Origin: Paenarthrobacter ureafaciens
Lineage (GTDB): Bacteria; Actinomycetota; Actinomycetes; Actinomycetales; Micrococcaceae
Assembly (NCBI RefSeq): GCF_004028095.1
Contig: NZ_SBHM01000007.1
Location: forward strand, 930,001 to 994,000
DNA length: 64,000 nt
Direction of reading: 5' to 3'
In this document: positions 35,004-43,651 of the stretch, piece after piece
How positions within the stretch are numbered: the first letter of the stretch is position 1
How the letters are laid out: the number at the start of each line of letters is the position of its first letter
Made by a program: the position numbers and the translations under genes
The notes under the pieces: model-generated
The model's input: only the letters and a program-made list of their open reading frames with translations
Told to the model about the DNA's origin: nothing
Databases searched by the model: none

Positions 35004-36362
35004 CTATCGAGGCCCGGATCCGGATCTTGACTCCGGGAGATGCGGGATCCGCAGGGCGGACCGTCCGTCAGGGGCAGGAACGGCGACCGGCGCGGGAGCC
35101 CGGACCAGCTTGAACCTGGAGACGGCCGCACCTGCACCGGAGCCAACTGCACCGGCAAATACAGCAGTAGACGCCACCAAGGACGGATCTTGACTGGCGG
35201 CTGCCAACTCGGCGCCTTCCGCATAATTGTCCAGGTCATGCCCCGGACCCAAGCCGGGGTCCTCTCCTTCAGGCACCCCAACGGGCTTTGTGAGCGTCAC
35301 CGTAGTTCTGTCCCTTGTCTCGGGATTCGCCTTCCCTTCGCTGCCCGGCACCCAATCCTGGGCGTGCTCGAAGTGAAGCACCGTGATTCCCGGCTCGGGA
35401 ATTATTTCCCCTGTGGGTGAGCCGGCCGTCAGCACGTACTTGAGGTCGAACTCCGCAAGAAATGCTTTGTTCTGGCTGAGGTTCATGGCATGGACTCCAC
35501 CCTGGCTGTGCCCGACGGCCACAACGTGGTCTCCACGTGATGCTCCCGCTTCCCGAAGGGCCTCGGCAATGGCCGGCACCACGTATTGGGAGTCATACCC
35601 TATGGCCTCAGCAATGCCGGCCTCATCCAATGGGTTAGACCCGCCCATGTTCTCCTGTTCGGGTTCGGTGCCTGGAATCATCACCATCCACGACGGCGCG
35701 CCACCGTTGTCCGTCCGGATGACCTCGATTTCGCCGTCCCCACGGGCGTGAATCTCCTGAATCCGCCGGAGCGCCCACGCCATGGACGGATCCACGGACA
35801 GCGTCTCCTGGCTAACCGGCTCAATGCCGACAGTTCTGGGCTGCAGACCTGGAAAGACCTCGGGATTCAAGGTCTCGCGCACCGATTCCCTGGCGGTATG
35901 GCCCTCGGGAACGACCCTGTTGACTATCTCCTCCGTCACGTCGCGCCCCAACGGCCAGGACCACGTAAATTCGTCGACGCCGACGAAATGGGGCCGTGCC
36001 TGCCGTTCTTCCGCGGCTTCGTAGTCGCGGGCGCTGGCACGGACGTCGGCGCTGACTTCCACCAGTTGGCGGCGTACCCGTCCGACGTGTTGCCGGCCGG
36101 CTGCCACAGCATCCACGGCAGCGGAGCCGGTGGCAAGTGAATCGTAGAGATACGGCTCCAGCGCTTCTTGGATCCGCTGCGTTTCGTCCTCGATGCCGAT
36201 CAGCTGTTGCACCAGTCCGTCCATCACCGCGACGCCGCTCAGAAGTTCTTCGAGCTGAAAAGAGATACCTCCGATTCCACCCCTGATTTTGAGGTATCCG
36301 TCCTGGGCCGGAGGAGTTGGCTGCGGTGCTGAACCGGCGCCGACAGGTGCTGCATCCGCCAC
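35004..36362 (-). CDS. WXG-associated alpha/beta hydrolase
   Basis: This 452-residue protein has a GTG start that shares one base with the preceding WXG-like stop (TAGTG). Residues 1-125 are helical with a LKIRGGIGGISFQLEELLSG start, like the N-terminal part of WXG100-related effectors. Residues 215-390 form an alpha/beta hydrolase: strand VMIPGTEPEQEN, nucleophile elbow GHSQGG (Ser286), and plausible Asp336 (HAQDW) and His375 (GPGHDL). No signal peptide is present. With the WXG-like partner directly upstream, export by a type VII (ESX-like) route is a reasonable inference. Lipase or esterase substrate unknown. Confidence 0.82.
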   Translation of the reverse strand: MADAAPVGAGSAPQPTPPAQDGYLKIRGGIGGISFQLEELLSGVAVMDGLVQQLIGIEDETQRIQEALEPYLYDSLATGSAAVDAVAAGRQHVGRVRRQLVEVSADVRASARDYEAAEERQARPHFVGVDEFTWSWPLGRDVTEEIVNRVVPEGHTARESVRETLNPEVFPGLQPRTVGIEPVSQETLSVDPSMAWALRRIQEIHARGDGEIEVIRTDNGGAPSWMVMIPGTEPEQENMGGSNPLDEAGIAEAIGYDSQYVVPAIAEALREAGASRGDHVVAVGHSQGGVHAMNLSQNKAFLAEFDLKYVLTAGSPTGEIIPEPGITVLHFEHAQDWVPGSEGKANPETRDRTTVTLTKPVGVPEGEDPGLGPGHDLDNYAEGAELAAASQDPSLVASTAVFAGAVGSGAGAAVSRFKLVRAPAPVAVPAPDGRSALRIPHLPESRSGSGPR

Positions 36363-36673
36363 TACTGATCCGCTTTCCGGGAGACACTGGCGCTTTGGGA
36401 GTGGCGAAGGATGGCAGCGGCAGCTGCCTCCAGGGACTCCCGCGCACGCTGGAGCTCCGAGGCATGAACTGCCACGGTTGCCCTGTAGGCGCGCCCCGCC
36501 GGTGATTGCCAGTCTTCCAACTGGGCCCGGCGCAGGGCGGCAAGTACAGTATCAGCCTGATCCACGCACGCGTTGGCCCGCCAAGCGAGCCTCTGGACTT
36601 CATGGCCGCGCGACGCGCACTCCAAGGGATCAAAGGCAGGCGGGGTGGCAGGAGGCATCAAGCCGACGCTCAT
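36362..36673 (-). CDS. WXG100-like small helical protein
   Basis: This 103-residue protein is of the usual WXG length. It has two helices separated by LEDWQSPAGRAYR, where W55-Q-S57-P-A-G60 takes the place of W-x-G. The second helix is Ala-rich. Members form hairpin dimers and are type VII secretion substrates or partners. The stop codon overlaps the next gene's GTG, so it is coupled to the hydrolase. No ESX ATPase or membrane genes are in this window. Confidence 0.75.
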   Translation of the reverse strand: MSVGLMPPATPPAFDPLECASRGHEVQRLAWRANACVDQADTVLAALRRAQLEDWQSPAGRAYRATVAVHASELQRARESLEAAAAAILRHSQSASVSRKADQ

Positions 36674-36841
36674 AGTCCGTTACTCCATTTTGTTGTGGTG
36701 GTGATCTGTGGACTTGACGCTACGGAGCCGCTGCGGGGGTCCGGAAGCGGAAACAAGGGCTATGTGGAAAACGCCGTGGGCTTCCACAGAGGCGGTGTCA
36801 CCAACTCGGGACCTCCCGCAGAACATGAAAGAATGGGCACC

Positions 36842-38248
36842 ATGGCTGAATCCCCCCGCGTGTCCCTCGCTTCCGAACCCCTCGCCCTTGGTGCCCTTGA
36901 TGGCCGCTACCGTGCCGCCGTCGCGCCCCTCGTCGATTACCTGTCCGAGGCGGCCCTGAACCGCGACCGCGTTCACGTCGAAGTTGAGTGGCTCATCCAC
37001 CTCACCAGCCAGTCGGTACTCCCCGGCGCCGGACCCCTCTCCGACGAGCAGGTAGGCAAGCTCCGGGCCATCGTCACCGGTTTCAATGCCGCATCCGTCA
37101 ACGAGCTGGCAGAGATCGAAGCCGTCACCGTGCACGACGTCAAGGCGGTCGAGTACTACATTGGCCGGCGCCTTCCCGAAATCGGGATTGAAAACCTTAC
37201 CGCGATGGTGCACTTCGGTTGCACGTCCGAGGACATCAACAACCTCTCCTACGCTGTAGGCATCAAGGGTGCCGTGGAGGACGTCTGGCTTCCCAATGCC
37301 AAGGCTCTGGTGGAGCAGATCCAAGCCATGGCGGAAGCGAACCGTGAGGTTCCCATGCTGTCCCGCACGCATGGCCAGCCTGCCACGCCGACCACCCTCG
37401 GCAAGGAACTGGCCGTCATAGCGCACCGCCTGAACCGCCAGCTTGAGCGGATCGCCAAGACCCACTACCTGGGCAAGATCAACGGCGCCACGGGCACGTA
37501 CGCTGCGCACGTCGCCTCCGTGCCCGGTGCTGACTGGGAAGCAGTCGCGAAGTCGTTCGTGGAGGGCTTGGGACTCACCTGGAACCCCTTGACCACGCAG
37601 ATCGAAAGCCACGACTGGCAGGCCGAACTCTACGCGGATATTGCACGCTTCAACCGCATTCTCCACAACGTCTGCACGGACATCTGGAGCTACATCTCCA
37701 TCGGATACTTCCGTCAGATTCCGGTTGCGGGAGCCACCGGTTCTTCAACGATGCCGCACAAGGTCAACCCGATCCGCTTCGAAAACGCAGAAGCCAACTT
37801 GGAGATCTCCAACGGCCTCCTTGACACCCTCGGGGCCACCTTGGTGACTTCCCGCTGGCAGCGCGACCTAACCGATTCCTCCTCGCAGCGCAACATCGGC
37901 GTCGCTTTCGGCCACTCCCTGCTCGCCATTTCCAACGTAGCCAAGGGCTTGAAGGCGCTTGACGTGGCAGAGGATGTGCTCGCTGCAGACCTGGACACAA
38001 ACTGGGAAGTCCTGGGCGAAGCGATCCAAATGGTGATGCGAGCAGAAGCCATCGCCGGCGTTGAAGGCATGGAGAACCCGTACGAGCGTCTCAAGGACCT
38101 CACCCGCGGCCAGCGCGTGGATGCGGCGCGGATGCAGGAATTTGTTCAGGGCCTGGGGCTCTCTCCCGAGGCCGAAGCCCGTTTGCTGGCTCTCACTCCG
38201 GGCAAGTACACGGGTATCGCCAACAAGCTGGTGGATCACCTGAAGTAA
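36842..38248 (+). CDS. purB: Adenylosuccinate lyase
   Basis: This 468-residue enzyme of the fumarase/aspartase superfamily removes fumarate from adenylosuccinate and from SAICAR, two steps of purine synthesis. The superfamily signature GSSTMPHKVNPIRFENAE holds the catalytic Ser of the flexible loop. The His residues of RTHGQPATPTTLGKEL and VHFGCTSEDINNLS also belong to the active site. An in-frame ATG three codons upstream is an alternative start. It is followed by a hairpin and a phosphatase gene. Confidence 0.97.
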   Translation: MAESPRVSLASEPLALGALDGRYRAAVAPLVDYLSEAALNRDRVHVEVEWLIHLTSQSVLPGAGPLSDEQVGKLRAIVTGFNAASVNELAEIEAVTVHDVKAVEYYIGRRLPEIGIENLTAMVHFGCTSEDINNLSYAVGIKGAVEDVWLPNAKALVEQIQAMAEANREVPMLSRTHGQPATPTTLGKELAVIAHRLNRQLERIAKTHYLGKINGATGTYAAHVASVPGADWEAVAKSFVEGLGLTWNPLTTQIESHDWQAELYADIARFNRILHNVCTDIWSYISIGYFRQIPVAGATGSSTMPHKVNPIRFENAEANLEISNGLLDTLGATLVTSRWQRDLTDSSSQRNIGVAFGHSLLAISNVAKGLKALDVAEDVLAADLDTNWEVLGEAIQMVMRAEAIAGVEGMENPYERLKDLTRGQRVDAARMQEFVQGLGLSPEAEARLLALTPGKYTGIANKLVDHLK

Positions 38249-38262
38249 CAAGCAGTCAGGCG

Positions 38263-38298
38263 CCGAAGACGGCAGGGCCCGCGCCCCGTCGTCTTCGG
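38263..38298 (+). terminator. Hairpin downstream of purB
   Basis: CCGAAGACG (38263-38271) pairs with CGTCTTCGG (38290-38298). No T-run follows, so it may only attenuate transcription into the phosphatase gene. Confidence 0.35.
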
Positions 38299-38346
38299 TC
38301 CTGAAGGCACCGAGGACCGACACCTACACGTGAGGAGCGGAGCACC

Positions 38347-39003
38347 ATGAAGCTCCTGTTGATCAGGCACGGACAAACCCCAGGCAACGTGGCAGGCCGG
38401 CTGGATACTGCGTTCCCGGGACCAGGGCTGACTGAACTCGGTGAACGGCAGGCCGCCGCGCTTCCCCAGGCCCTCAAGGACGAGTCCCTCGAGGGGCTGT
38501 ACGTTTCCACCCTCCAGCGGACACAGCGCACGGCAGGAGAACTTGCCAGGAACACCGGGCTGGACCCGGAGATGCTGGATGGCGTGCATGAAATCGAAGC
38601 CGGCGCCTTGGAAACGAACACGGACCATGAGTCCCACCTGCGGTACATGGGTACGGTCTTTGCCTGGTCCGGCGGTGATCTGGACCTTCGGATGCCCGGC
38701 GCCTACACCGGGCACGACTTCTTTGCCCGGTTCGACGCTTCGGTCGAAAAAGTGCTGGCCAACGGACACTCGACGGCGGCAATCGTCAGTCACGGCGCCG
38801 CGATCCGTTGCTGGGCCGCTCGCAGGGCCGTGGACATCGACACCAATTTCGCTGAGAGGCATCCCCTGCCCAATACAGGGATCGTTGCGCTCGAAGGCGA
38901 CCTGAAGACCGGCTGGCGCGTCCTCCACTGGGATCAAATGCCGGTGGGCGGACAGGCTCTCGCGGACAGGACCGCCGAGGACCCCACGGGCGAGGCACAC
39001 TAA
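38347..39003 (+). CDS. Histidine phosphatase family protein
   Basis: This 218-residue branch-1 phosphatase has catalytic His in LLIRHGQTPGNVAG, the second active-site region in HEIEAGALETN, and the second catalytic His in IVSHGAAIRCWAARRA. Members act as broad phosphomonoesterases or mutases; the phosphoglycerate-mutase-like group includes sugar and nucleotide phosphatases. GAGGAG precedes the ATG. It follows purB by 98 bp and could be cotranscribed. Confidence 0.9.
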   Translation: MKLLLIRHGQTPGNVAGRLDTAFPGPGLTELGERQAAALPQALKDESLEGLYVSTLQRTQRTAGELARNTGLDPEMLDGVHEIEAGALETNTDHESHLRYMGTVFAWSGGDLDLRMPGAYTGHDFFARFDASVEKVLANGHSTAAIVSHGAAIRCWAARRAVDIDTNFAERHPLPNTGIVALEGDLKTGWRVLHWDQMPVGGQALADRTAEDPTGEAH

Positions 39004-39027
39004 CGCCCGGCTGAGCAAGCTCAAACC

Positions 39028-39079
39028 AGCTGGCATTAGTTGTTGTTCTGAGCCCTCCTGGCAACCACAAATGCGAGCT
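39028..39079. repeat. 18-bp imperfect inverted repeat
   Basis: The left arm 39028-39045 (AGCTGGCATTAGTTGTTG) and right arm 39062-39079 match at 15 of 18 positions. The core TGGCATTAGTTGT resembles the arm of the inverted repeat at 4853-4909, hinting at a dispersed family. Confidence 0.45.
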
Positions 39080-39195
39080 ACTTGGGTAGCAGCAGTTCTC
39101 CCGGAACTAACGCGGAGGAAACACCGCGGTAACCACTCCTTCCTAGGATTAAGTCGCATCACCACCTCAGCGAAACGCAGCAAAGTGAGGCACAC

Positions 39196-39699
39196 ATGCA
39201 GACTAATCCCCGGCTCAACATCCGGCAGGTTGCCTGGTCGAACCCCGTTGGCGCCGACCTTCGGGCAGCACAGCAAGCAGAATTGGATGCGCGTTTCGGA
39301 AGCACGGACCACGAGCCCGGCCCTCCGCCGTCGGAAGCCGACACCGCAGTGTTCGTGGTGGCGTACGAGAAATGTTCCGGCCAGCCCCTCGGCTGCGGTG
39401 GACTCAGGATGCTGGATGACACCACGGCCGAAATCAAGCGGCTGTATGTAGTCCCGTACGCCCGGGGATCGAGGGTTGCCAGCTCCATCCTGGCTGCATT
39501 GGAAGCGCAGGCACACTCGAGGGGATTCAGCGTCATCACGGCCGAAGCCGGTTCTGCCCAGTCGGATGGGCGAAGTTTCTATGCAAGTTCCGGTTTTGAA
39601 GAGATCCCCAACTTCGGCCCCTATGTCGGCGCGGAGGAGTCGCACTGCTATTCCAAACGGATCGACTCCCACAGCGCCTCCCACACGGCCATGGCTTGA
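39196..39699 (+). CDS. GNAT-family N-acetyltransferase
   Basis: This 167-residue acetyl-CoA-dependent acyltransferase has the GNAT core strand AEIKRLYVVPYARGSRVASS, in which the P-loop-like turn (YARGSRVA) holds the pyrophosphate of acetyl-CoA, and the C-terminal FYASSGFEEIPNFGPY. The acceptor is unknown; these short proteins often modify small amines or peptides. It stands alone. Confidence 0.9.
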   Translation: MQTNPRLNIRQVAWSNPVGADLRAAQQAELDARFGSTDHEPGPPPSEADTAVFVVAYEKCSGQPLGCGGLRMLDDTTAEIKRLYVVPYARGSRVASSILAALEAQAHSRGFSVITAEAGSAQSDGRSFYASSGFEEIPNFGPYVGAEESHCYSKRIDSHSASHTAMA

Positions 39700-39801
39700 G
39701 CCGGGGGCCCGGCCCGGCTGCCTAGCCAGACCACGCCCAAAGGAACAGCTCAGGGAACGCAACATCCAGCGTTCGATGCCGCTCTTCGATAATCTCGCTT
39801 T

Positions 39802-40236
39802 ATGGAAAAAGCAGACATCACCTTCCGGACCCGCAAATGGGTTCGGCCCGAGGACCTCAACGCCAATGGCACGCTCTTTGGTGGCAGCCTGCTGAAGTGG
39901 ATCGACGAAGAGGCCGCGATCTACGCCATTCTCCAGCTGGGCAATGGCCGGGCGGTCACCAAGTACATCTCGGAAATCAACTTTGTAAGTTCAGCTGTCC
40001 AGGGTGACCTGATCGAAATGGGCCTGACCGCCAAACGCTTCGGCCGGACCTCGCTGACCATGCGTGCTGAAGTGCGCAACATGATCACCCGCCAGAGCAT
40101 CCTCACGATTGAGGAAATTGTCTTCGTCAACCTGGGACCGGACGGCCGCCCGCAGCCCCACGGCTACACCGAGATCACGTATGACCGCGACCGTATTCCC
40201 ACCCACCACCTGACCAAGACCCTCGAAGAGGACTGA
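39802..40236 (+). CDS. Hotdog-fold acyl-CoA thioesterase (YciA-like)
   Basis: This 144-residue enzyme has VRPEDLNANGTLFGGSLLKW, with the catalytic Asn/Asp-containing hotdog helix DEEAAIYAILQLG, and KYISEINFVSSAVQGDLIEM. The family hydrolyses acyl-CoA, often medium- or branched-chain, releasing CoA. It ends before a perfect 13-bp terminator. Confidence 0.9.
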   Translation: MEKADITFRTRKWVRPEDLNANGTLFGGSLLKWIDEEAAIYAILQLGNGRAVTKYISEINFVSSAVQGDLIEMGLTAKRFGRTSLTMRAEVRNMITRQSILTIEEIVFVNLGPDGRPQPHGYTEITYDRDRIPTHHLTKTLEED

Positions 40237-40278
40237 ACCAGCCGCCGTCGAGCGTGAAGACCACTGGCTCAAACGGGT

Positions 40279-40317
40279 GCCGGCGGCCGCAGAAGTGCGG
40301 CCGCCGGCCTATATTTT
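40279..40317 (+). terminator. Strong terminator after the thioesterase
   Basis: GCCGGCGGCCGCA pairs perfectly with TGCGGCCGCCGGC around a GAAG loop, followed by CTATATTTT. Confidence 0.9.
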
Positions 40318-40389
40318 CCGGCGACGGGAGTGAGTGCCGCCGGAACCTGTGGGGCGCCTTATGGGGGCGCCGGATGACAACGCCGGGTG

Positions 40390-41139
40390 TCAGCGCCGAT
40401 CGAAGGTAAGGCCGCCGGGAACCTGGAAGGTTGGCATGAGTTCGAGCATGCCGACGTTGACGTGGCGCGGAGTCTCGATGGCGTAGTCCAGTGCGTTCAC
40501 GATGTCGTCCGTGGTGAGCGATTCATAGCCTTCGTAGTAGGTCTTCCAGGCTTCTTCCATGGCCTCGGGAGTGCCGCCCATGTTCCGGCCGAAGATCTCG
40601 GTTTCCACCCGGCCGGGGCAGATCTCGGTGACGCGGATGCGCTTGCCCACGGTGTCGTTGCGGAGCTGGCGGGAGATCTGGTGCACCGCGGCTTTGGTGG
40701 CGTGGTAGACCGTGTGGCCGTAGAAGTTGTACACGCCGGCGATCGAGCTGATGTTGATCACGTGGCCGAGGTCGCGTTCCACCATGCCCGGCAGCACAAG
40801 TCGCGTGAGCTGGAGCAGTCCTCGCAGGTTCACGTCCACCAGTTCGTCAATGTCCTGCTCAGATGAGTCCAGGATGTTACCCGGGCGGGACACCCCGGCG
40901 CAGTTGACCAGGACATCCACGTTGAGGCCGCTGACAACGTCGGTGAGCGCGGCCGTGTCGGTCAGGTCCAGCACGTGCGGGACGGCTCCGGTGCGGTCGG
41001 CCAGTTCAGTCAGGCGGGCTTCGTTGCGGGCAACCGCGTGGACCGTCAGGCCGCGCTTGGCCAGGCGCTCGGCGATCGCCGCACCCATGCCGGTGGAAGC
41101 GCCGGTGACAAGGGCGGTGGTGTAGTCAGAAAAGGACAT
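40390..41139 (-). CDS. Short-chain dehydrogenase/reductase
   Basis: This 249-residue SDR has the NAD(P) motif TGASTGMGAAIAERL, NCAGVSRPG (structural Asn), active-site residues in ISSIAGVYNFYGHTVYHATK (Ser, Tyr, Lys) and a PG motif (CPGRVETEIFG). The oxidation substrate is not evident. It follows the MFS transporter by 100 bp and may lie in the same pxp operon, after a hairpin. Confidence 0.93.
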   Translation of the reverse strand: MSFSDYTTALVTGASTGMGAAIAERLAKRGLTVHAVARNEARLTELADRTGAVPHVLDLTDTAALTDVVSGLNVDVLVNCAGVSRPGNILDSSEQDIDELVDVNLRGLLQLTRLVLPGMVERDLGHVINISSIAGVYNFYGHTVYHATKAAVHQISRQLRNDTVGKRIRVTEICPGRVETEIFGRNMGGTPEAMEEAWKTYYEGYESLTTDDIVNALDYAIETPRHVNVGMLELMPTFQVPGGLTFDRR

Positions 41140-41193
41140 TGGTTCTCCAAAGGTGGGAAGGGGCGGACGCCGCCGTAGGGGCGACCGCCGAGG

Positions 41194-41220
41194 GGGTAGG
41201 GCCGTTTCCGGGCCCTACCC
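41194..41220 (-). terminator. Intercistronic hairpin between MFS and SDR genes
   Basis: GGGTAGGGCC (41194-41203) pairs perfectly with GGCCCTACCC (41211-41220), loop GTTTCCG. It lies in the 100-bp gap between two minus-strand genes, with no T-run. Confidence 0.5.
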
Positions 41221-41239
41221 GGCGGAAAGAGGACTGCGC

Positions 41240-42580
41240 CTAGGCGTCGCGCAGGGGTTCGTGGGCGCGGTCCTTGACCGTGCTGACGGCGATGAGCGTG
41301 CCCAAGGCCGTGACCACTGCGTAGAAGGCCGGCATGTAGATGTTGTTCGTGCTGCTGATCAGCCACGTCATCAGCAGCGGTGCGGTGCCGCCGAACAGTG
41401 CCGAGGAAATGTTGTAACCCACGCCGTAGGCGGAGTAGCGGACCCGGGTGGGGAACAGTTCGACCAGCAGGATATGGATGACTGCGGTGTGCCCGGCAAA
41501 GATGACGGCCATAATGCAGGCACCGAGGATGGCCAGGCCCATCTCACCGGTGGCGATCAGTGCGTAGGACGGGATGCCCAGCACTGCCATGCCGATTGCC
41601 GAGCCCGCGATGACCTTCTTGCGGCCGAGCCTGTCGGACAGGGCACCCATGAACGGAATCGCGATGCAGATGACCACCAGGCTGCAGGCCGTGACGAGCA
41701 GAGCCTCGCCGATGGTGAAGTTCAACTGCTTACCCTTCAGGAACGTGGGCATGTAGGAGAAGAGGACGTAGTAGCCGGAGCCGTTCATCAGCGGAATGAA
41801 GAGGGCCAACAGCATGGCGCGGCGGTGGACCGGGCTGGCGAGGGCTTCCTTGAGGGGGTTCTTGGACAGACCGCCCTCTTCCTTGAGCTTCTCGAAGTTG
41901 GGGGTGTCGTTGATGGCCTTGCGGATGTACCAGCCGATGATGCCCATGGGGATGGCGACAAGGAAGGGGATTCGCCACGCGAAGGAACCAAAGCCGCCGC
42001 CGTCGATGGCTGCCTGGGTAAGCCACGGCGACATTGCGTAGGCAACCAGGGTGCCGGTGAGGAGTGCGGCGAATGAGGCGATCTGGGCGTATGACGTGAT
42101 GACGCCGCGCTTGCCTTCAGGAGCGTGCTCAGCGAGGAAGGTCATGGCGCCGGCAGCTTCGCCGCCCACGGAGAAGCCCTGCACCAGGCGCAACAGCACC
42201 AACAAGATGGGCGCAGCGATGCCGATCGCTGCATACGGCGGCAGCAAACCAATACCGGCCGTGGCCACGCTGATCAGCATGATCACGAAGACAAGCAGCT
42301 TTTGCCTGCCGATCCTGTCCCCGAGGTAGCCGCAAACAATCGCGCCGAGCGGCCGGACGAAGAAGGACACGGCGTAGCCGGCGAACACGAACAACAGCGC
42401 ATTGTCCGGGTTTCCGGGGGCGAGGAATACCAGGGCCAGTGTTCCCGCCATGAAGGCGAAAATGCCGTTGTCGTACAGTTCCACGAAGATGCCAACACAG
42501 CCTGCGGTGACAACCTTGCGGGTTTGGCGGCTGGTGAGCCGCTCACGCTGCCCGGGGGCAGCATTGGTGCTTGCGGTCAT
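41240..42580 (-). CDS. MFS transporter, metabolite:H+ symporter family
   Basis: This 446-residue permease has 12 predicted helices. The opening CVGIFVELYDNGIFAFMAGT and the loop LGDRIGRQKLL (the GxxxDRxGRR motif between helices 2 and 3) define the MHS group (ProP, ShiA, citrate carriers). Substrates are organic acids or osmolytes. It lies 57 bp downstream of pxpC, so it is probably co-transcribed and could import 5-oxoproline or a related acid. No transport evidence exists. Confidence 0.92.
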   Translation of the reverse strand: MTASTNAAPGQRERLTSRQTRKVVTAGCVGIFVELYDNGIFAFMAGTLALVFLAPGNPDNALLFVFAGYAVSFFVRPLGAIVCGYLGDRIGRQKLLVFVIMLISVATAGIGLLPPYAAIGIAAPILLVLLRLVQGFSVGGEAAGAMTFLAEHAPEGKRGVITSYAQIASFAALLTGTLVAYAMSPWLTQAAIDGGGFGSFAWRIPFLVAIPMGIIGWYIRKAINDTPNFEKLKEEGGLSKNPLKEALASPVHRRAMLLALFIPLMNGSGYYVLFSYMPTFLKGKQLNFTIGEALLVTACSLVVICIAIPFMGALSDRLGRKKVIAGSAIGMAVLGIPSYALIATGEMGLAILGACIMAVIFAGHTAVIHILLVELFPTRVRYSAYGVGYNISSALFGGTAPLLMTWLISSTNNIYMPAFYAVVTALGTLIAVSTVKDRAHEPLRDA

Positions 42581-42637
42581 GACTTTTCCTTACTGAAATG
42601 AGCGTAGCAACGCCTTGGGGGTATTACGACAGGTTCT

Positions 42638-43651
42638 TTAGCTGCATGCCGCAACTGGTAGGTCCTGCCACTGGGGACGGCATCCGATGCCAAGGAGTCC
42701 GAAGACGGTGTTGACGGATTCGCGGAGGGTTTCCAGCTGTGCCCGCGAGCGTCGATGGGCGGCAGTTGCCTCCGCCACTGTGGTTTTCCGGAAGCGGACC
42801 TTGTCCCCCGGACGCGCCTGGGCCAGGACATCCAGTCCGGTGCTGGTGACCACGGCGAGCACTGGGTACCCGGCGGTCACGCCGCGCCCCCGGTGCAGGA
42901 CCAGCAGTTCCTCCTGTGAAGGAACCTCGACGGCGCCAACCGGCACACCGCGGGAAAGCACCTCGCTGTTGGAGGTTCTTTCGGGAAGTTCCCCGCCAAG
43001 CCGCAGGCCGATGTGGTTGCTGCGTCCGCTGACGGTGTACTCGGAGGAGAAGAGCAGTTCGCCGGATTCACCGAACTCGGCAACGTCCGGCCCGTCGGTC
43101 ACGTCGACCGCCAAGTCTGACCCCATGCCGGGCTTTTCAAGACCCAACCTGAAGAGGGGAAGGTCGAAGTAGGGCTGGCGGATGGGGCGTACGCTCTGCA
43201 GGGCAGCCAGGCTGCTCCCCTCTTTCAACTGCAGGCCGAAACCGACCACGGTATCCGGTGCCGCGCTCCCGAGCAGGGTTTCCGCCTCGACCGAGCCGTG
43301 GATCGCCATGTACGCCCGGAGGCCCCGATGGATTCCGCGGATGGAAACCGATTCGCCGGCGAGGACCGAAACGGGTTCCCATTGGCTCGCGGGTCGGCCG
43401 CCGACGGTCAGTGTCAGGGGCGCGCCCGTGACGGCGATCAACAGATCCGTGGTGGCCCTCATGCGGAAGTCCAATGCGGTGATCTCGATCAACGGCGCGT
43501 TATCAAGGTTTCCGGCCAGAATGTTGGCAGCACGGGCCGAGTACTGGTCCAAAGCGCCGTTGACCGGCAGGCCATAGCGGGGACCGCGTGTCCGGCCGAG
43601 GTCCGTGACAACGGAATTGCCCGGTTGCTGGATGAGAATCTCACCGCTCAT
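42638..43651 (-). CDS. pxpC: 5-oxoprolinase subunit PxpC (biotin-dependent carboxyltransferase domain family)
   Basis: This 337-residue protein of the AHS2 family begins ILIQQPGNSVVTDLGRTRGP, which with YGLPVNGALDQYSARAANIL is the family signature. PxpABC cleaves 5-oxo-L-proline to glutamate with ATP. PxpC and PxpB together do the phosphorylation and hydrolysis of the PxpA product. The start overlaps the pxpB stop (ATGA). Confidence 0.92.
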   Translation of the reverse strand: MSGEILIQQPGNSVVTDLGRTRGPRYGLPVNGALDQYSARAANILAGNLDNAPLIEITALDFRMRATTDLLIAVTGAPLTLTVGGRPASQWEPVSVLAGESVSIRGIHRGLRAYMAIHGSVEAETLLGSAAPDTVVGFGLQLKEGSSLAALQSVRPIRQPYFDLPLFRLGLEKPGMGSDLAVDVTDGPDVAEFGESGELLFSSEYTVSGRSNHIGLRLGGELPERTSNSEVLSRGVPVGAVEVPSQEELLVLHRGRGVTAGYPVLAVVTSTGLDVLAQARPGDKVRFRKTTVAEATAAHRRSRAQLETLRESVNTVFGLLGIGCRPQWQDLPVAACS

